Positions 33,729 through 44,062 of a stretch of DNA of 64,000 nt are shown piece after piece. The translations under genes and the position numbers were made by a program. The stretch lies in the NCBI GenBank assembly GCA_006386115.1, contig VFIW01000003.1:930001-994000 (forward strand), given 5' to 3'. Under the pieces are notes generated by a model. The model worked only from the letters and a program-made list of their open reading frames with translations. It had not been told where the DNA came from and did not search any database. The stretch is from Globisporangium splendens. Taxonomy: Eukaryota > Oomycota > Peronosporomycetes > Pythiales > Pythiaceae. Numbering within the stretch: position 1 is the stretch's first letter; the number at the start of each line of letters is the position of its first letter.

Positions 33729-34495
33729 TTGCTACAGCAAGTCTCCCTCCAGATGCAGCCTTCTGGAGAGAATGGATTTTGAGAAATGACCACGCTTTTA
33801 ATGGTACCTGAATCGACACCCTCCACTTCGAAGAGGACGAGAACAACAACCCAAGAGCGAAACCAATACGCAAGCATTCGCATGCTCCTGGGAACATACG
33901 ACGGTACAAATCTATTCTGAAAAGAGAACACCATGCGCAGCTGAGACGCAGCGAAAGGTGATTAAAGGAAGATCTGTCCGTTTCCCAATTGGGGGATCCA
34001 TCTCGAATTGTTCGCGCACCATTCTCATGCTGATGCAAATCGCATTGGTGACGATTCAAGATGTGTCTTCTCAAGTGTCAGCGTCGCGAGTTTCGTTCAA
34101 CGTGCGTGCGTGTTTCTATGAAGCGGAGACAGTCAATCTCGTGCTATTTACAAGTTGGTTGTTGCCCAATTCTGCGTGGTGCCAAGAAAAGCCGGGGTGC
34201 GTGCGTCCAAACTTGGCAACGACGTTGCAACTCCTTGAAGATCGAGCATGAGATGCAGCAAGTGAAGTCAACAACGGAGTCAAATCCTCTTGGGTCGCAA
34301 CAACTTTTTGGTCGTCGTTGCATTTAGAACAAGAGCGTGTCTCTGTCTCCAACTTGGGGCTTCTCAAGGTGCGACCAACCAGTCTCACAATGGATTAAAT
34401 AGGCTAATTTTACAGCCTAGCAGCAAGAAATAGAATTGTAAAAGTGCTCAATCGCTCGATTCGGAGATGAAAAGGAGGCGACAGCACCTGCGAAG
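33729..34495. other. Intergenic, no supported gene
   Basis: This is the divergent upstream space between the FYVE-GAF gene (-) and the next gene (+). Short frames on the minus strand (33697-34074, 34116-34388) have no domain pattern. Confidence 0.4.
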
Positions 34496-36490
34496 ATGGC
34501 GCCAAGAGAGGTGCTATGGGGCAACGACGGCAACAAAATATCGACGCTCGTGCTCGTGAAAGACACGGAATACGACTTCGAGGTATCTCAAAGTCATGTG
34601 GTGTTCTCCAATTGGGGCCAACATGAAGTGGTAAGTGCTTAGAAATGCAACTGGCGCAGTCACAGGATTGTTTTTGCTCATTTAAAGTGTTTGTGCAATG
34701 CTGTTGAACTGCCCCAGCCGCGAGCGCAAACGATTCGAATCTCACTCAAGCCTCGAGAGAAGGAGGATGAAGAAAGTGGAGCAGGCACTTGTATCCCACT
34801 GGCGATCGCAGTGCCATTCACGCAGCGATTCAAGATCGAAGGTCCGACTGAGCTGGCTTCTCCATTTATGCCACTGCTGTATGCAAACTTGTCCCTCGAA
34901 TACACGATCGAGTTTCTTCGACCGCAGCTCAATGAGAGTGACTATGTGTGGGATAATTTCCAGGACCAGATTGTGATCCAGACGCGGTTGAGCAAGCTTG
35001 TGGTCAGGTTACAAGCAATCAAGAGTGATGCCAGCAGTCTGGCAGTCGAAGTCGACTCCTTTTTTCCACGATCGCTACCAGATATCCGAGCGCCGTCGCT
35101 CAAGTTGCTTGAATTTATCGAGAGCAACCATCGTCAGTGCGCGCGCGATGAGACCAGCTCGTCCGTTCGACGTGGAAAGGTGTCCGAAAGCTTCAACGCT
35201 AGCAAAAAGAAGCCTGAGAGCATGCTAGCGCCAATAGTACAGCGGTCTCAGTCTCCAGCTTCACCGCCAGTTCTGTTACCATCTATTCCATCCCGTCCAA
35301 ACTCGAGTGAACGGCAGCCCACACCTCCATCGATGCGAACAGAATCCAATCTGCCAAATTGCAGTCGCGCTGCACCATCTCCACCACAAGCTCCAGGGTA
35401 TTCCACTGAAGTGAGCAACCAAGTGGAGGCAAAGGCGATTATCTTGAAGCTGCGAGCGCGCAATTCGACTCGATGTGGCGCAGATTCACATAGCACAGCG
35501 TCATCTACTATCCCAGGAAATGAAGCACCAGTCGCCGAAGAACCGTTTCCGGAGAGTCGACTGGATGAAAAAACGAAAGCGCAGCTGGAAGAGTTCAACC
35601 ACTTGGTTCTGGCTGTGAAAGTAGGTGTCGTGAACGACCAGGCGGTTGCGAGAAGCGAGTTGGACTACTATCGTCAATTTCTCCCAAAGTCTTCGTCAGA
35701 TACAATCCCATTAGGATCGGCGAGGGGCTCAAGCAGAGACGACGCAATAACTACACGAGTCTCCAACGTGGCATCATTGCAGCCAGTAGGGTCACTTGCG
35801 AGTGATCCCGTCGCCTTCTCGTTTACGCCACCAGCGTCAGGATCTGCACCAACGTTCGCGATGCCAGTGAAGAAAAGCAAACTCGTGCTGGCCAACAAAC
35901 CTCCAGCGAAGCTTCCAACCCTGTCCGTAGCAGCCATAAACCAAACGAGAGCGTCAAAAGATCTGCCGGGTTTATCTGCATCTGCCGTCTGTGAAAGCAA
36001 TCAAGAAACGTCTCTAGTGCGCGTGCCCATGCCTAAATCCGCTGCAAATGCAGCAAAGAACTCTGATACAGCACCAGCAGCGGCAAACACCCAAGCCTCA
36101 CGACCGCAGCAGCCGAGGAAAAGCGCTGCAGCGTTGGCAGCACCGCCAGTAAAGACCACGGTGTCTTCTCGCGCACCGTCCTTGAGTTCATCAGGCAAGG
36201 TTTCGAATGCGTCGGCGTCGTCAACCGCAGTGAACAAGAGAGTGCCTTCGGGGCAGCAACCACCAAAGAAACAAAACCAACCACCTACAAATGGCAAACC
36301 ACATCGCAACGCAGCAACAAAACCAACGCCAAACTCACGACTTTCAAACAAATCTGAGGACCCTCACGACGCAGCGCTGAGCGACTTTGACGATCTGGAC
36401 CCTGAGATCGACGACGCGCCGATCTTGCCCGACGATTTGTGCACCATGCGGCGCGGAGGCTTCCGAGATTCCGACGACGACGAATATTGA
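34496..36490 (+). CDS. Unrecognised protein with ordered N-terminus and long disordered acidic tail
   Basis: Two exons: 34496-34630 and 34688-36490, with a 57-bp phase-0 intron (GTAAGTGC...CATTTAAAG), giving 645 aa. I do not recognise the family. Residues 1-200 look folded, with alternating hydrophobic strands (KISTLVLVKDTEYDFEVSQS, VCLCNAVELPQPRAQTIRIS, MPLLYANLSLEYTIEFLRPQ) and a helix with SLKLLEFIE. From about 200 onward the protein is low-complexity, rich in Ser, Ala, Pro, Gln and Lys, with a short helical island near EEFNHLVLAVKVGVVNDQAV (about 305-345). It ends with an acidic segment (LSDFDDLDPEIDDAPILPDD) and DSDDDEY. The acidic tail and basic linkers suggest a nuclear or scaffold protein; this is inference only. 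Confidence 0.7.
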
Positions 36491-36681
36491 CAGAAAAGAA
36501 GACTGTTGATATAAGGGAAGTGGAATACAGGCACATACTATAGCATACTTTTACGGACGCACGGCGAGGAATAGAGCAAACTATTTCATTCTGTGCTTTG
36601 TCGTCCATGGTGCTGCAACAACCACAAAGAACACGCTATTAGCCAAGGCTTTCTGCTCTCTTTACAAGTTCATATATGTCT

Positions 36682-37149
36682 CTAGCTGCCGCGGTAGGTC
36701 GAGTACCCGAACGGGTTGATGAGCAACGGCACGTGGTAGTGCTGATCCGTGCGCTTGATGAGGAACGAGATGACGACGTCCGGGTAGAAGTACTCGGCGA
36801 CGCCGTTGGCCTCAAAGTACTGCTGCGTGTAGAACACCATGCGGTACGTGCCCGGGAGGAAGTGCGTGCCCTCGGGCACGAGGGGCGTCGCCACGCGGCC
36901 GTCGGCGTTGGTCACGCCGCCGCTCACCACGTGCCACGTCGCGCCGTCGAGCGCCTGCAGCTCGACTTTCATGTTGGCCGCGGGGCAGCCGCGCGACGTG
37001 TCGAGCACGTGCGACGTCACGGGCGACTTGTACGGCGAGGCGGACATCTGGAGGTGCTGCTGGAGAGTCGAGATGCGGCGCGTGGACGATGGCGATGGCG
37101 CGCTGGTCGGCATGAAGAATGCAGCTCTCGTTGGAAAATGGGCATCCAT
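36682..37149 (-). CDS. 5-hydroxyisourate hydrolase (transthyretin-like) with PTS2 signal
   Basis: Single-exon gene of 155 aa. The enzyme domain starts near residue 43 with the conserved VTSHVLDTSRGCPA. It contains GTYRMVFYTQQYFEA and FYPDVVISF, and ends in the diagnostic PFGYSTYRGS; the catalytic His, Arg and the terminal YRGS are present. It catalyses ring opening of 5-hydroxyisourate in the urate-to-allantoin pathway. Upstream of the domain the sequence RISTLQQHL fits the peroxisomal targeting signal 2 pattern (R/K)(L/V/I)X5(H/Q)(L/A) exactly, at residues 25-33, which supports the long start at 37149 and a peroxisomal location, as known for several eukaryotic homologues. No uricase or OHCU decarboxylase lies nearby. 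Confidence 0.95.
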   Translation of the reverse strand: MDAHFPTRAAFFMPTSAPSPSSTRRISTLQQHLQMSASPYKSPVTSHVLDTSRGCPAANMKVELQALDGATWHVVSGGVTNADGRVATPLVPEGTHFLPGTYRMVFYTQQYFEANGVAEYFYPDVVISFLIKRTDQHYHVPLLINPFGYSTYRGS

Positions 37150-37643
37150 GCACGCATTCAGGAGCTTCTGGTTTTCCTTTTAGTAGGAGTGTTGTGAGTT
37201 GAAGAGGCTAAAACGTAATATGCAGAGTGTTAATAATAACAGTTAAAGTATGTCCGCTTTATAAAGAGGCCTTATGGTAGTTAGATGAGTATAGTTTGGT
37301 TTTGGCTGCATGCGCAACAAAGAGAGTTCACTATTTGAAGCGTTTTTAATGTGCATCAAAAACGCAAGTGACAAAACAGGTGATGCCGTCAGGCTCACTC
37401 GACGACTCGGTCTGCAATCAAAGCCCCTGCAAACTTTTCTCGCATTCCTCGAGACTCATCGCATGCACTGCTGCTCCAACGACTCGTCTTGGTTTCGTGA
37501 GCGAAGCGTTTCTCTCAGTTTCCCGCCCACTTAGTAAGCGCTCTCTTTCGAAACCCGACCGCTTCCTCGCATCTCGATACGCCCGCTGAACGAGTGGCTG
37601 GCTGAACTCGTGGTTCTGTCATTCGTTGCGTTGGTTGTTGAAA
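37150..37643. other. Intergenic, left single-copy flank of the amplified region
   Basis: Nothing recognisable. The single-copy sequence ends abruptly at 37643, where the palindromic repeat begins. Confidence 0.5.
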
Positions 37644-39462
37644 TATTGTTCTATTCGTCATTTGTTTTTCCGAAGTTCGTGCGTTGAGTTGGCAACGAAG
37701 TAGCGATTATCATCTTAGCACCTTCCCACAAGCTTCAAGACTCCAATACATCGCTGCTGTTGCTTTCAGCACTTAACTTGCAAGCGAGTATGCTCACTGT
37801 TGGTCCTACCTTGTTCGTGGTGAATACAGCCTTTGACCGTTCTCGAGCCCAACTTGACAGCTTGCTACACTGTTATGCCGACACCACGATGATTTCAAGG
37901 CTGTCATTTGGGTGTGACCGAGACGAAAACGAAACGCGATTTGGGGATCAACATCGTCCAATGTCCTTGAAGTGATTGGCAAACATTTCAGCAACTGGGC
38001 GGGTGCCTCAGCGGTCGTTTGTGCAATGCCAACCGCACCCAACTGATCTCTTCGTCTCCTGCCAATTCTCTCAGGTGGTCCGTTCATCCAAGCACAAAGT
38101 ACACGCCTGAAACATAAAGCTCAACTGATATGTCCCGCCCGCAACGGTGTCCTGAGTGTCCTCACCATTCTCGGCTCGACTGCGCGGATTATGAAGGAGA
38201 CGCCACACGTGCTTGAGCGACGATTGGATTGTGAGCCTCACAGCACAATTGGCTTGAGCTGCGTCGACACGGTTTTGTCGCTGTGCGGCTGTTGCAAGAT
38301 GAACAGAAAGAATGAATCTACTCGACTTGCAGCAACTGACGTTGCAAGTCAGACATCCGCCACTCTGCCACGTTTGACACCGACAAACGCAACAGAAGTG
38401 GCAAATGCATGAGTTCTGACTCACCTCTTGACTTGATATTTTGTTCTCTTCAGCAATAAACGTAATCGCCGACTTACGCAAAGATCCTACTGAGAAGTTT
38501 TGTAAAACGTGGGCTGCGACGTTAAAATCCTCGCGTAAACCTCAGGATGTGCACCTGCTCATGGGTACGTTTTCAATTCTGCAGCCTCCTCACTAACAGC
38601 TCAGCAATCGTGTGCATTCCACGTGCCACAGAAGTCGACCAGGCGAATCTCTACACAAACTCTATTCAAATTTCACCCAAACTTGTGGGTACATTTCTCA
38701 GTTCTGCTTGCACGGCTCAGCAATCTTGGAAAAGGGTGAAAGGTTGCAGATGGTTGGCGCGCGTACCCTTGCCATTTTGAAAATCTTGTGGTGCGAGCTA
38801 GTTTAGCACCCACCGCCTTGCGCCTGATCTGCGGCGATGCCACGAGCGAGCGGCACCCACACCGACTCGGTCAGGCACATGGGTCAACTCCTCCAAAACC
38901 AGGGAGATGGGCGCCATCTGATTGAGGTCAGACACATGGTGGTGCCTGACCACGGAAAGAGGGGAAAGAAAGGCACCGCGCAATGGGACGACTGTCTCAG
39001 CCGCGCATTCCGCCTCTATGCTTTTGAGTCCCGCCCATCGAGTGCGAACGAAAAAGCCTCCATCACGGAAAAGAACAAAGCTCACGGTAAATACAAACAC
39101 ACAGGATGGCCATGCGTCCATCCAGCGTGTCTATGACACTTACTGTACGCCATGACGGTGTCCGGTCTCACATATCACACACACCACGGTGTGAAAAAGT
39201 AGAAATTTCGTTGGATCGCTCGAGTGTCCACAATTTTCATTTGGCTTTTGTATGCCATGGGCTCCAGTATTTTGGTCTAAAATCCAACACCGTTTCGAGA
39301 TCCCTATATTTTTCACATACAAACTTCAAGTATAAATATCCGCACACAGGCACCCACCGGTCCTTTTTCTTTCCCTCTTCCTCATTCCCACAATGATTTC
39401 AGCGACACAGACCGAATCGACTTTCTGGAGACCAGAAAAGCGGAATCTTGGCACATCGGAGA
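37644..39462. other. Flank A, upstream region of ABCG copy 1
   Basis: No supported gene. A Cys-rich minus-strand frame (38071-38481, 136 codons) has no recognisable fold. A TATAAATA element lies at 39331-39338 but is about 130 bp upstream of the better-supported initiator. The flank contains one GTCAGGCAC inverted-repeat element (38869-38951). The inverted copy is 44063-45881. Confidence 0.5.
38869..38951. repeat. 83-bp element bounded by GGTCAGGCAC / GTGCCTGACC
   Basis: A 10-bp inverted repeat frames an 83-bp segment. Inside, the related ACACATGGTG lies near the right end. Mirror copy at 44574-44656. The same motif bounds an 83-bp segment at 50930-51012, in opposite end orientation. Confidence 0.5.
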
Positions 39463-39481
39463 GCTCATTCCACAATTTCCC
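39463..39481 (+). promoter_or_regulatory. Exact oomycete INR+FPR core promoter
   Basis: GCTCATTCCACAATTTCCC fits the published oomycete consensus GCTCATTYYNCAWTTTNYY at every position. Transcription should start inside it. The upstream in-frame ATG at 39393 would then lie outside the mRNA, and translation would begin at 39504, 23 bp downstream. Confidence 0.85.
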
Positions 39482-39503
39482 CCGTCGAGCACTCGTGTTC
39501 CAC

Positions 39504-41354
39504 ATGAGCGCTCCAACCCGCACGGCGAGTTCCATGGACCCCCCGATCCTCGAGTCTCCGTTGACGTCCTACGCGAGCGTCAAGAACGACACGCTCCTGT
39601 CCATCAAGAATGACGGTGCCACTGCCTCTGCAGTGACCAAGAACCCGTGCACGCTGAGCTGGTCCAGCCTCACGTACACGGTCAACGTGGCCAAGAGCGC
39701 GCAGAAGACGATCCTGAACAACGTCTCTGGCCGCTGCGCCCCCGGAGAACTCACGGCCATCATGGGACCCTCGGGCTCCGGCAAGACCACGCTGCTCGAC
39801 ATTCTTGCTGACCGTATTAGTTCGGGCCAAGTCGATGGCGCCATCGAGCTCAACGGCGTGCCGCGCAATGTGAAGACCTTCCGAGCCGTGTCGAGCTACG
39901 TGGCCCAAGAAGACTCGCTCCTGGGTTCGTTCACCGTGCTGGAGACGCTGCAGATGGCGGCCAAGCTCACGCTCCCGAGCGACATCACAACCGAGATGAT
40001 CAACGAGCGCGTGCAACATGTGATCGACGATATGGGACTCCGCGTGTGTCAAGACGCCCTCGTGGGAGACATTTTCCGGAAGGGTATCTCTGGTGGCCAG
40101 AAGCGTCGTCTGAGTATCGCGATCGAGCTACTCTCGGATCCGTCGATCTTGCTCTTGGACGAGCCCACGTCGGGACTTGACTCGTCGTCGACGTACCACG
40201 TCATGAAGCTGATCGTGCAGTTGTGCAAAGAGGGCAAGACTGTGATCTGCACGATCCATCAACCTTCGTCGATGGTGTGGGATATGTTCACCAACATTGG
40301 TATTCTCTCGGCGGGCGATCCAGTCTACTTTGGCCCACGCACTGAGATTATCAACCACTTCAGCGCCGCAGGTTATGCGTGTCCGATGTACTCGAACCCG
40401 GCCGAGTACTTCATCAGTTTGGTCAACGCGGACTTCGAAGGTCACGCGGACATTGGCAAACTCGTGCAGAAGTACGCCGACAGCTCGGTGGCGACGACCG
40501 TTATGAGATTGATCGCCAACGACCGCAGTACCGCGCACGAGGCTCACCCCGTGGAACCCGTGCTGCCGTCCTCTTTGCGTCAGTTCGGCGTGCTCATATA
40601 TCGCAACTCGCTCAATAACATCCGCAACCCGGGGATCTACTGGGTGCGCCTGTTCATGTACTTCATGCTGTCGTTCATGGTGGGTACGATGTACTTGTCG
40701 ACAAACGACGACATCTCGGACGAAGACCTGGTGCCACTGCTGTTCTACGTGCAGGCGTTCCTGGTGTTCATGTCGGTGGCCGTGCTGCCATTCTTCATCG
40801 AGCAGCGCGCGGTGTTCATGCGCGAGCGCGCCAACAGCTCGCTGAACGTGTTCAGCTACGTGGTGGCGAACTTTCTGGCGTCGCTGCCGGGTGTGTTCCT
40901 CATCGCACTCATGTCGTCGTTGCTCGTCGTGTACCTCGCGGGTCTGAACTCGTTCGGGTACTTTTTGCTCAACCTGTTCTTGTCACTGGTGGTGGCAGAG
41001 TCGCTGATGCACGTGATCGGCGCCGCGGTGCCGCATTATATCATCGGCATTGCGCTCGGCGCGGGCATCTTCGGCATGTTCATGCTGTGCGAAGGGTTCA
41101 TGGTGCCGCGCGACGCGATCCCGGACTACTGGATCTGGGGGTACTACCTCGCGTTCCACACGTACTCATTCGAGTCGTTCGTGTACAAGCACTTCAGTGA
41201 GGAGACGTCGCCTGCGGCCACGCAGATCCTCCAGCGTCTGGGCATGGAGAACGTGGATGTGAACCGCGACATGGGCATTCTCGTCGCTTACGTCGTCGTC
41301 CTTGAGCTCATCTTCACGTTCATCCTGTACAAGTTCCACACAGGGCGTCGTTAA
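39504..41354 (+). CDS. ABCG half-transporter, palindrome 1 left copy
   Basis: Single-exon gene of 616 aa, starting MSAPTRTASS. The longer frame back to 39393 is rejected because a perfect core promoter lies inside it. Nucleotide-binding domain at about 45-290: Walker A GPSGSGKTT, GISGGQKRRLS, ILLLDEPTSGLD, CTIHQPSS. Membrane domain with six helices from about 355, ending YKFHTGRR with stop TAA. It exports hydrophobic compounds or lipids as a dimer, by family knowledge. The body is shared with the three other palindromic copies. This copy has the variant set ADSSVATT, AHEAH, LIYRN and LMHV. It converges on the copy at 42171 across the 820-bp spacer. Confidence 0.95.
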   Translation: MSAPTRTASSMDPPILESPLTSYASVKNDTLLSIKNDGATASAVTKNPCTLSWSSLTYTVNVAKSAQKTILNNVSGRCAPGELTAIMGPSGSGKTTLLDILADRISSGQVDGAIELNGVPRNVKTFRAVSSYVAQEDSLLGSFTVLETLQMAAKLTLPSDITTEMINERVQHVIDDMGLRVCQDALVGDIFRKGISGGQKRRLSIAIELLSDPSILLLDEPTSGLDSSSTYHVMKLIVQLCKEGKTVICTIHQPSSMVWDMFTNIGILSAGDPVYFGPRTEIINHFSAAGYACPMYSNPAEYFISLVNADFEGHADIGKLVQKYADSSVATTVMRLIANDRSTAHEAHPVEPVLPSSLRQFGVLIYRNSLNNIRNPGIYWVRLFMYFMLSFMVGTMYLSTNDDISDEDLVPLLFYVQAFLVFMSVAVLPFFIEQRAVFMRERANSSLNVFSYVVANFLASLPGVFLIALMSSLLVVYLAGLNSFGYFLLNLFLSLVVAESLMHVIGAAVPHYIIGIALGAGIFGMFMLCEGFMVPRDAIPDYWIWGYYLAFHTYSFESFVYKHFSEETSPAATQILQRLGMENVDVNRDMGILVAYVVVLELIFTFILYKFHTGRR

Positions 41355-43889
41355 CGAGTGTACCTTTGTTGATGTGGTTATGAAATTGATTTAATATATT
41401 GTCGATCATACCCGGGTCTTACCAATTGCCAGAACTAGACTCGCATTTTACTTGTTGAATTCATATTCTTTAGTGGTCCCTCACTAGGTTGTTTCTGCCA
41501 AATCAAACACGGCACCATCGCCTTCGTTGTTGCACTTGTTCTCGTCCGTTGCGTGTCCGCATAGCGCTCCATGTCGCTTCGCAAAAGCTGGAATGCCCCT
41601 CAATCGTGGTCGCCACCAATATCTCCACTTGTTTCGCAGGTAGGGACTGCAATTTCGCACAAATGCATCGCCGAGCTCCTTGATCAAAACGGGGAGCTGC
41701 CGGTAACAGTCCATCCAACAGGTTGTGAGCCCAAGATTTCACATGGACGCACCTTTGTCGCGCAATGTGTGCACGCACGAAGCTTAAGCCCATAACCTGT
41801 TGGAGAGAAATCCTACCGCCGATTTCGCGGACAGATGCGACACTCGAACGCTTTCAGTGTCCAAGAACTATCGGATCAACACATATAGGAGGACCGCCAG
41901 TTAGTATGCTTTAGCAGATTATTAGCCCCACAAAGCTTCTCGTCGCGCACCAGAAGTGTCGATGCAAATTCACAAGTGAGAAGCGGAAAAGAAGTTGGAA
42001 GGCGCAGATACTGCAGTCGACGGATTTTACGCTACGTTTCACGATGTCCACAGTGATTTCAAGCTTCAAAATCTATTCATGATAAACACGTCAAACGATG
42101 AGGAACAAAATCTTTCTGTTGTTCTGACAATTGCAGCGCAACCGTGATTCACAGCTTCACACATTGTCGCTCAACGACGCCCTGTGTGGAACTTGTACAG
42201 GATGAACGTGAAGATGAGCTCAAGGACGACGACGTAAGCGACGAGAATGCCCATGTCGCGGTTCACATCCACGTTCTCCATGCCCAGACGCTGGAGGATC
42301 TGCGTGGCCGCAGGCGACGTCTCCTCGCTGAAGTGCTTGTACACGAACGACTCGAATGAGTACGTGTGGAACGCGAGGTAGTACCCCCAGATCCAGTAGT
42401 CCGGGATCGCGTCGCGCGGCACCATGAACCCTTCGCACAGCATGAACATGCCGAAGATGCCCGCGCCGAGCGCAATGCCGATGATATAATGCGGCACCGC
42501 GGCGCCGATCACGTGCATCAGCGACTCCGCCACCACCAGCGACAAGAACAGGTTGAGCAAAAAGTACCCGAACGAGTTCAGACCCGCGAGGTACACGACG
42601 AGCAACGACGACATGAGTGCGATGAGGAACACACCCGGCAGCGACGCCAGAAAGTTCGCCACCACGTAGCTGAACACGTTCAGCGAGCTGTTGGCGCGCT
42701 CGCGCATGAACACCGCGCGCTGCTCGATGAAGAATGGCAGCACGGCCACCGACATGAACACCAGGAACGCCTGTACGTAGAACAGCAGTGGCACCAGGTC
42801 TTCGTCCGAGATGTCGTCGTTTGTCGACAAGTACATCGTGCCCACCATGAACGACAGCATGAAGTACATGAACAGACGCACCCAGTAGATCCCCGGGTTG
42901 CGGATGTTGTTGAGCGAGTTGCGGTACATGAGCACGCCGAACTGACGCAAAGAAGACGGCAGCACGGGCTCCACGGGGTCAGCCTCGTGCGCGGTACTGC
43001 GGTCGTTGGCGATCAATCTCATAACGGTCGTCCCCACCGAGCTGTCGACGTACTTCTGCACGAGTTTACCAATGTCCGCGTGACCTTCGAAGTCCGCGTT
43101 GACCAAACTGATGAAGTACTCGGCCGGGTTCGAGTACATCGGACACGCATAACCTGCGGCGCTGAAGTGGTTGATAATCTCAGTGCGTGGGCCAAAGTAG
43201 ACTGGATCGCCCGCTGAGAGAATACCAATGTTGGTGAACATATCCCACACCATCGACGAAGGTTGATGGATCGTGCAGATCACAGTCTTGCCCTCTTTGC
43301 ACAACTGCACGATCAGCTTCATGACGTGGTACGTCGACGACGAGTCAAGTCCCGACGTGGGCTCGTCCAAGAGCAAGATCGACGGATCCGAGAGTAGCTC
43401 GATCGCGATACTCAGACGACGCTTCTGGCCACCAGAGATACCCTTCCGGAAAATGTCTCCCACGAGGGCGTCTTGACACACGCGGAGTCCCATATCGTCG
43501 ATCACATGTTGCACGCGCTCGTTGATCATCTCGGTTGTGATGTCGCTCGGGAGCGTGAGCTTGGCCGCCATCTGCAGCGTCTCCAGCACGGTGAACGAAC
43601 CCAGGAGCGAGTCTTCTTGGGCCACGTAGCTCGACACGGCTCGGAAGGTCTTCACATTGCGCGGCACGCCGTTGAGCTCGATGGCGCCATCGACTTGGCC
43701 CGAACTAATACGGTCAGCAAGAATGTCGAGCAGCGTGGTCTTGCCGGAGCCCGAGGGTCCCATGATGGCCGTGAGTTCTCCGGGGGCGCAGCGGCCAGAG
43801 ACGTTGTTCAGGATCGTCTTCTGCGCGCTCTTGGCCACGTTGACCGTGTACGTGAGGCTGGACCAGCTCAGCGTGCACGGGTTCTTGGT
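39636..43889. repeat. 4254-bp direct-repeat core, copy 1 (copy 2 at 51576-55829)
   Basis: The ABCG coding bodies and the spacer between them recur in the same orientation at an offset of 11940 bp. The left edge lies in the N-terminal coding region, at the Thr-Lys-Asn-Pro-Cys codons; the N-termini of the palindrome 1 and palindrome 2 proteins are unrelated before that point. Confidence 0.95.
41353..42172. repeat. 820-bp palindrome spacer, copy 1
   Basis: The only non-palindromic part of palindrome 1, lying between the stop codons of convergent ABCG genes, so it supplies both 3' ends. An identical copy in the same orientation is at 53293-54112. No gene recognised; short frames on both strands lack motifs. 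Confidence 0.9.
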
Positions 43890-44021
43890 CACTGCAGAGG
43901 CAGTGGCACCGTCATTCTTGATGGACAGGAGCGTGTCGTTCTTGACGCTCGCGTAGGACGTCAACGGAGACTCGAGGATCGGGGGGTCCATGGAACTCGC
44001 CGTGCGGGTTGGAGCGCTCAT
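42171..44021 (-). CDS. ABCG half-transporter, palindrome 1 right copy
   Basis: Mirror gene of 39504-41354: 616 aa, same start (MSAPTRTASS), stop TGA instead of TAA. It differs from the left copy by four residues (VDSSVGTT, AHEAD, LMYRN in place of ADSSVATT, AHEAH, LIYRN) and eleven silent changes, all in the segment joining the nucleotide-binding domain to the membrane domain and its first helices. All catalytic motifs are intact. The changes affect the linker, where substrate-entry effects are conceivable, but no functional claim can be made. Confidence 0.95.
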   Translation of the reverse strand: MSAPTRTASSMDPPILESPLTSYASVKNDTLLSIKNDGATASAVTKNPCTLSWSSLTYTVNVAKSAQKTILNNVSGRCAPGELTAIMGPSGSGKTTLLDILADRISSGQVDGAIELNGVPRNVKTFRAVSSYVAQEDSLLGSFTVLETLQMAAKLTLPSDITTEMINERVQHVIDDMGLRVCQDALVGDIFRKGISGGQKRRLSIAIELLSDPSILLLDEPTSGLDSSSTYHVMKLIVQLCKEGKTVICTIHQPSSMVWDMFTNIGILSAGDPVYFGPRTEIINHFSAAGYACPMYSNPAEYFISLVNADFEGHADIGKLVQKYVDSSVGTTVMRLIANDRSTAHEADPVEPVLPSSLRQFGVLMYRNSLNNIRNPGIYWVRLFMYFMLSFMVGTMYLSTNDDISDEDLVPLLFYVQAFLVFMSVAVLPFFIEQRAVFMRERANSSLNVFSYVVANFLASLPGVFLIALMSSLLVVYLAGLNSFGYFLLNLFLSLVVAESLMHVIGAAVPHYIIGIALGAGIFGMFMLCEGFMVPRDAIPDYWIWGYYLAFHTYSFESFVYKHFSEETSPAATQILQRLGMENVDVNRDMGILVAYVVVLELIFTFILYKFHTGRR

Positions 44022-44043
44022 GTGGAACACGAGTGCTCGACGG

Positions 44044-44062
44044 GGGAAATTGTGGAATGAGC
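44044..44062 (-). promoter_or_regulatory. Exact oomycete INR+FPR core promoter (mirror copy)
   Basis: Reverse complement of 39463-39481, unchanged, 23 bp before the ATG of the right ABCG copy. Confidence 0.85.

Noticed and set aside
38071..38481. 136-codon Cys-rich frame in flank A as a possible transposase zinc finger
   Set aside because: Cys spacing does not fit a BED, piggyBac or RING pattern, and no neighbouring transposase blocks were found.
39393..39503. N-terminal extension of the ABCG gene from the first ATG
   Set aside because: An exact core promoter lies inside it and the extension has no counterpart in the other ABCG genes.
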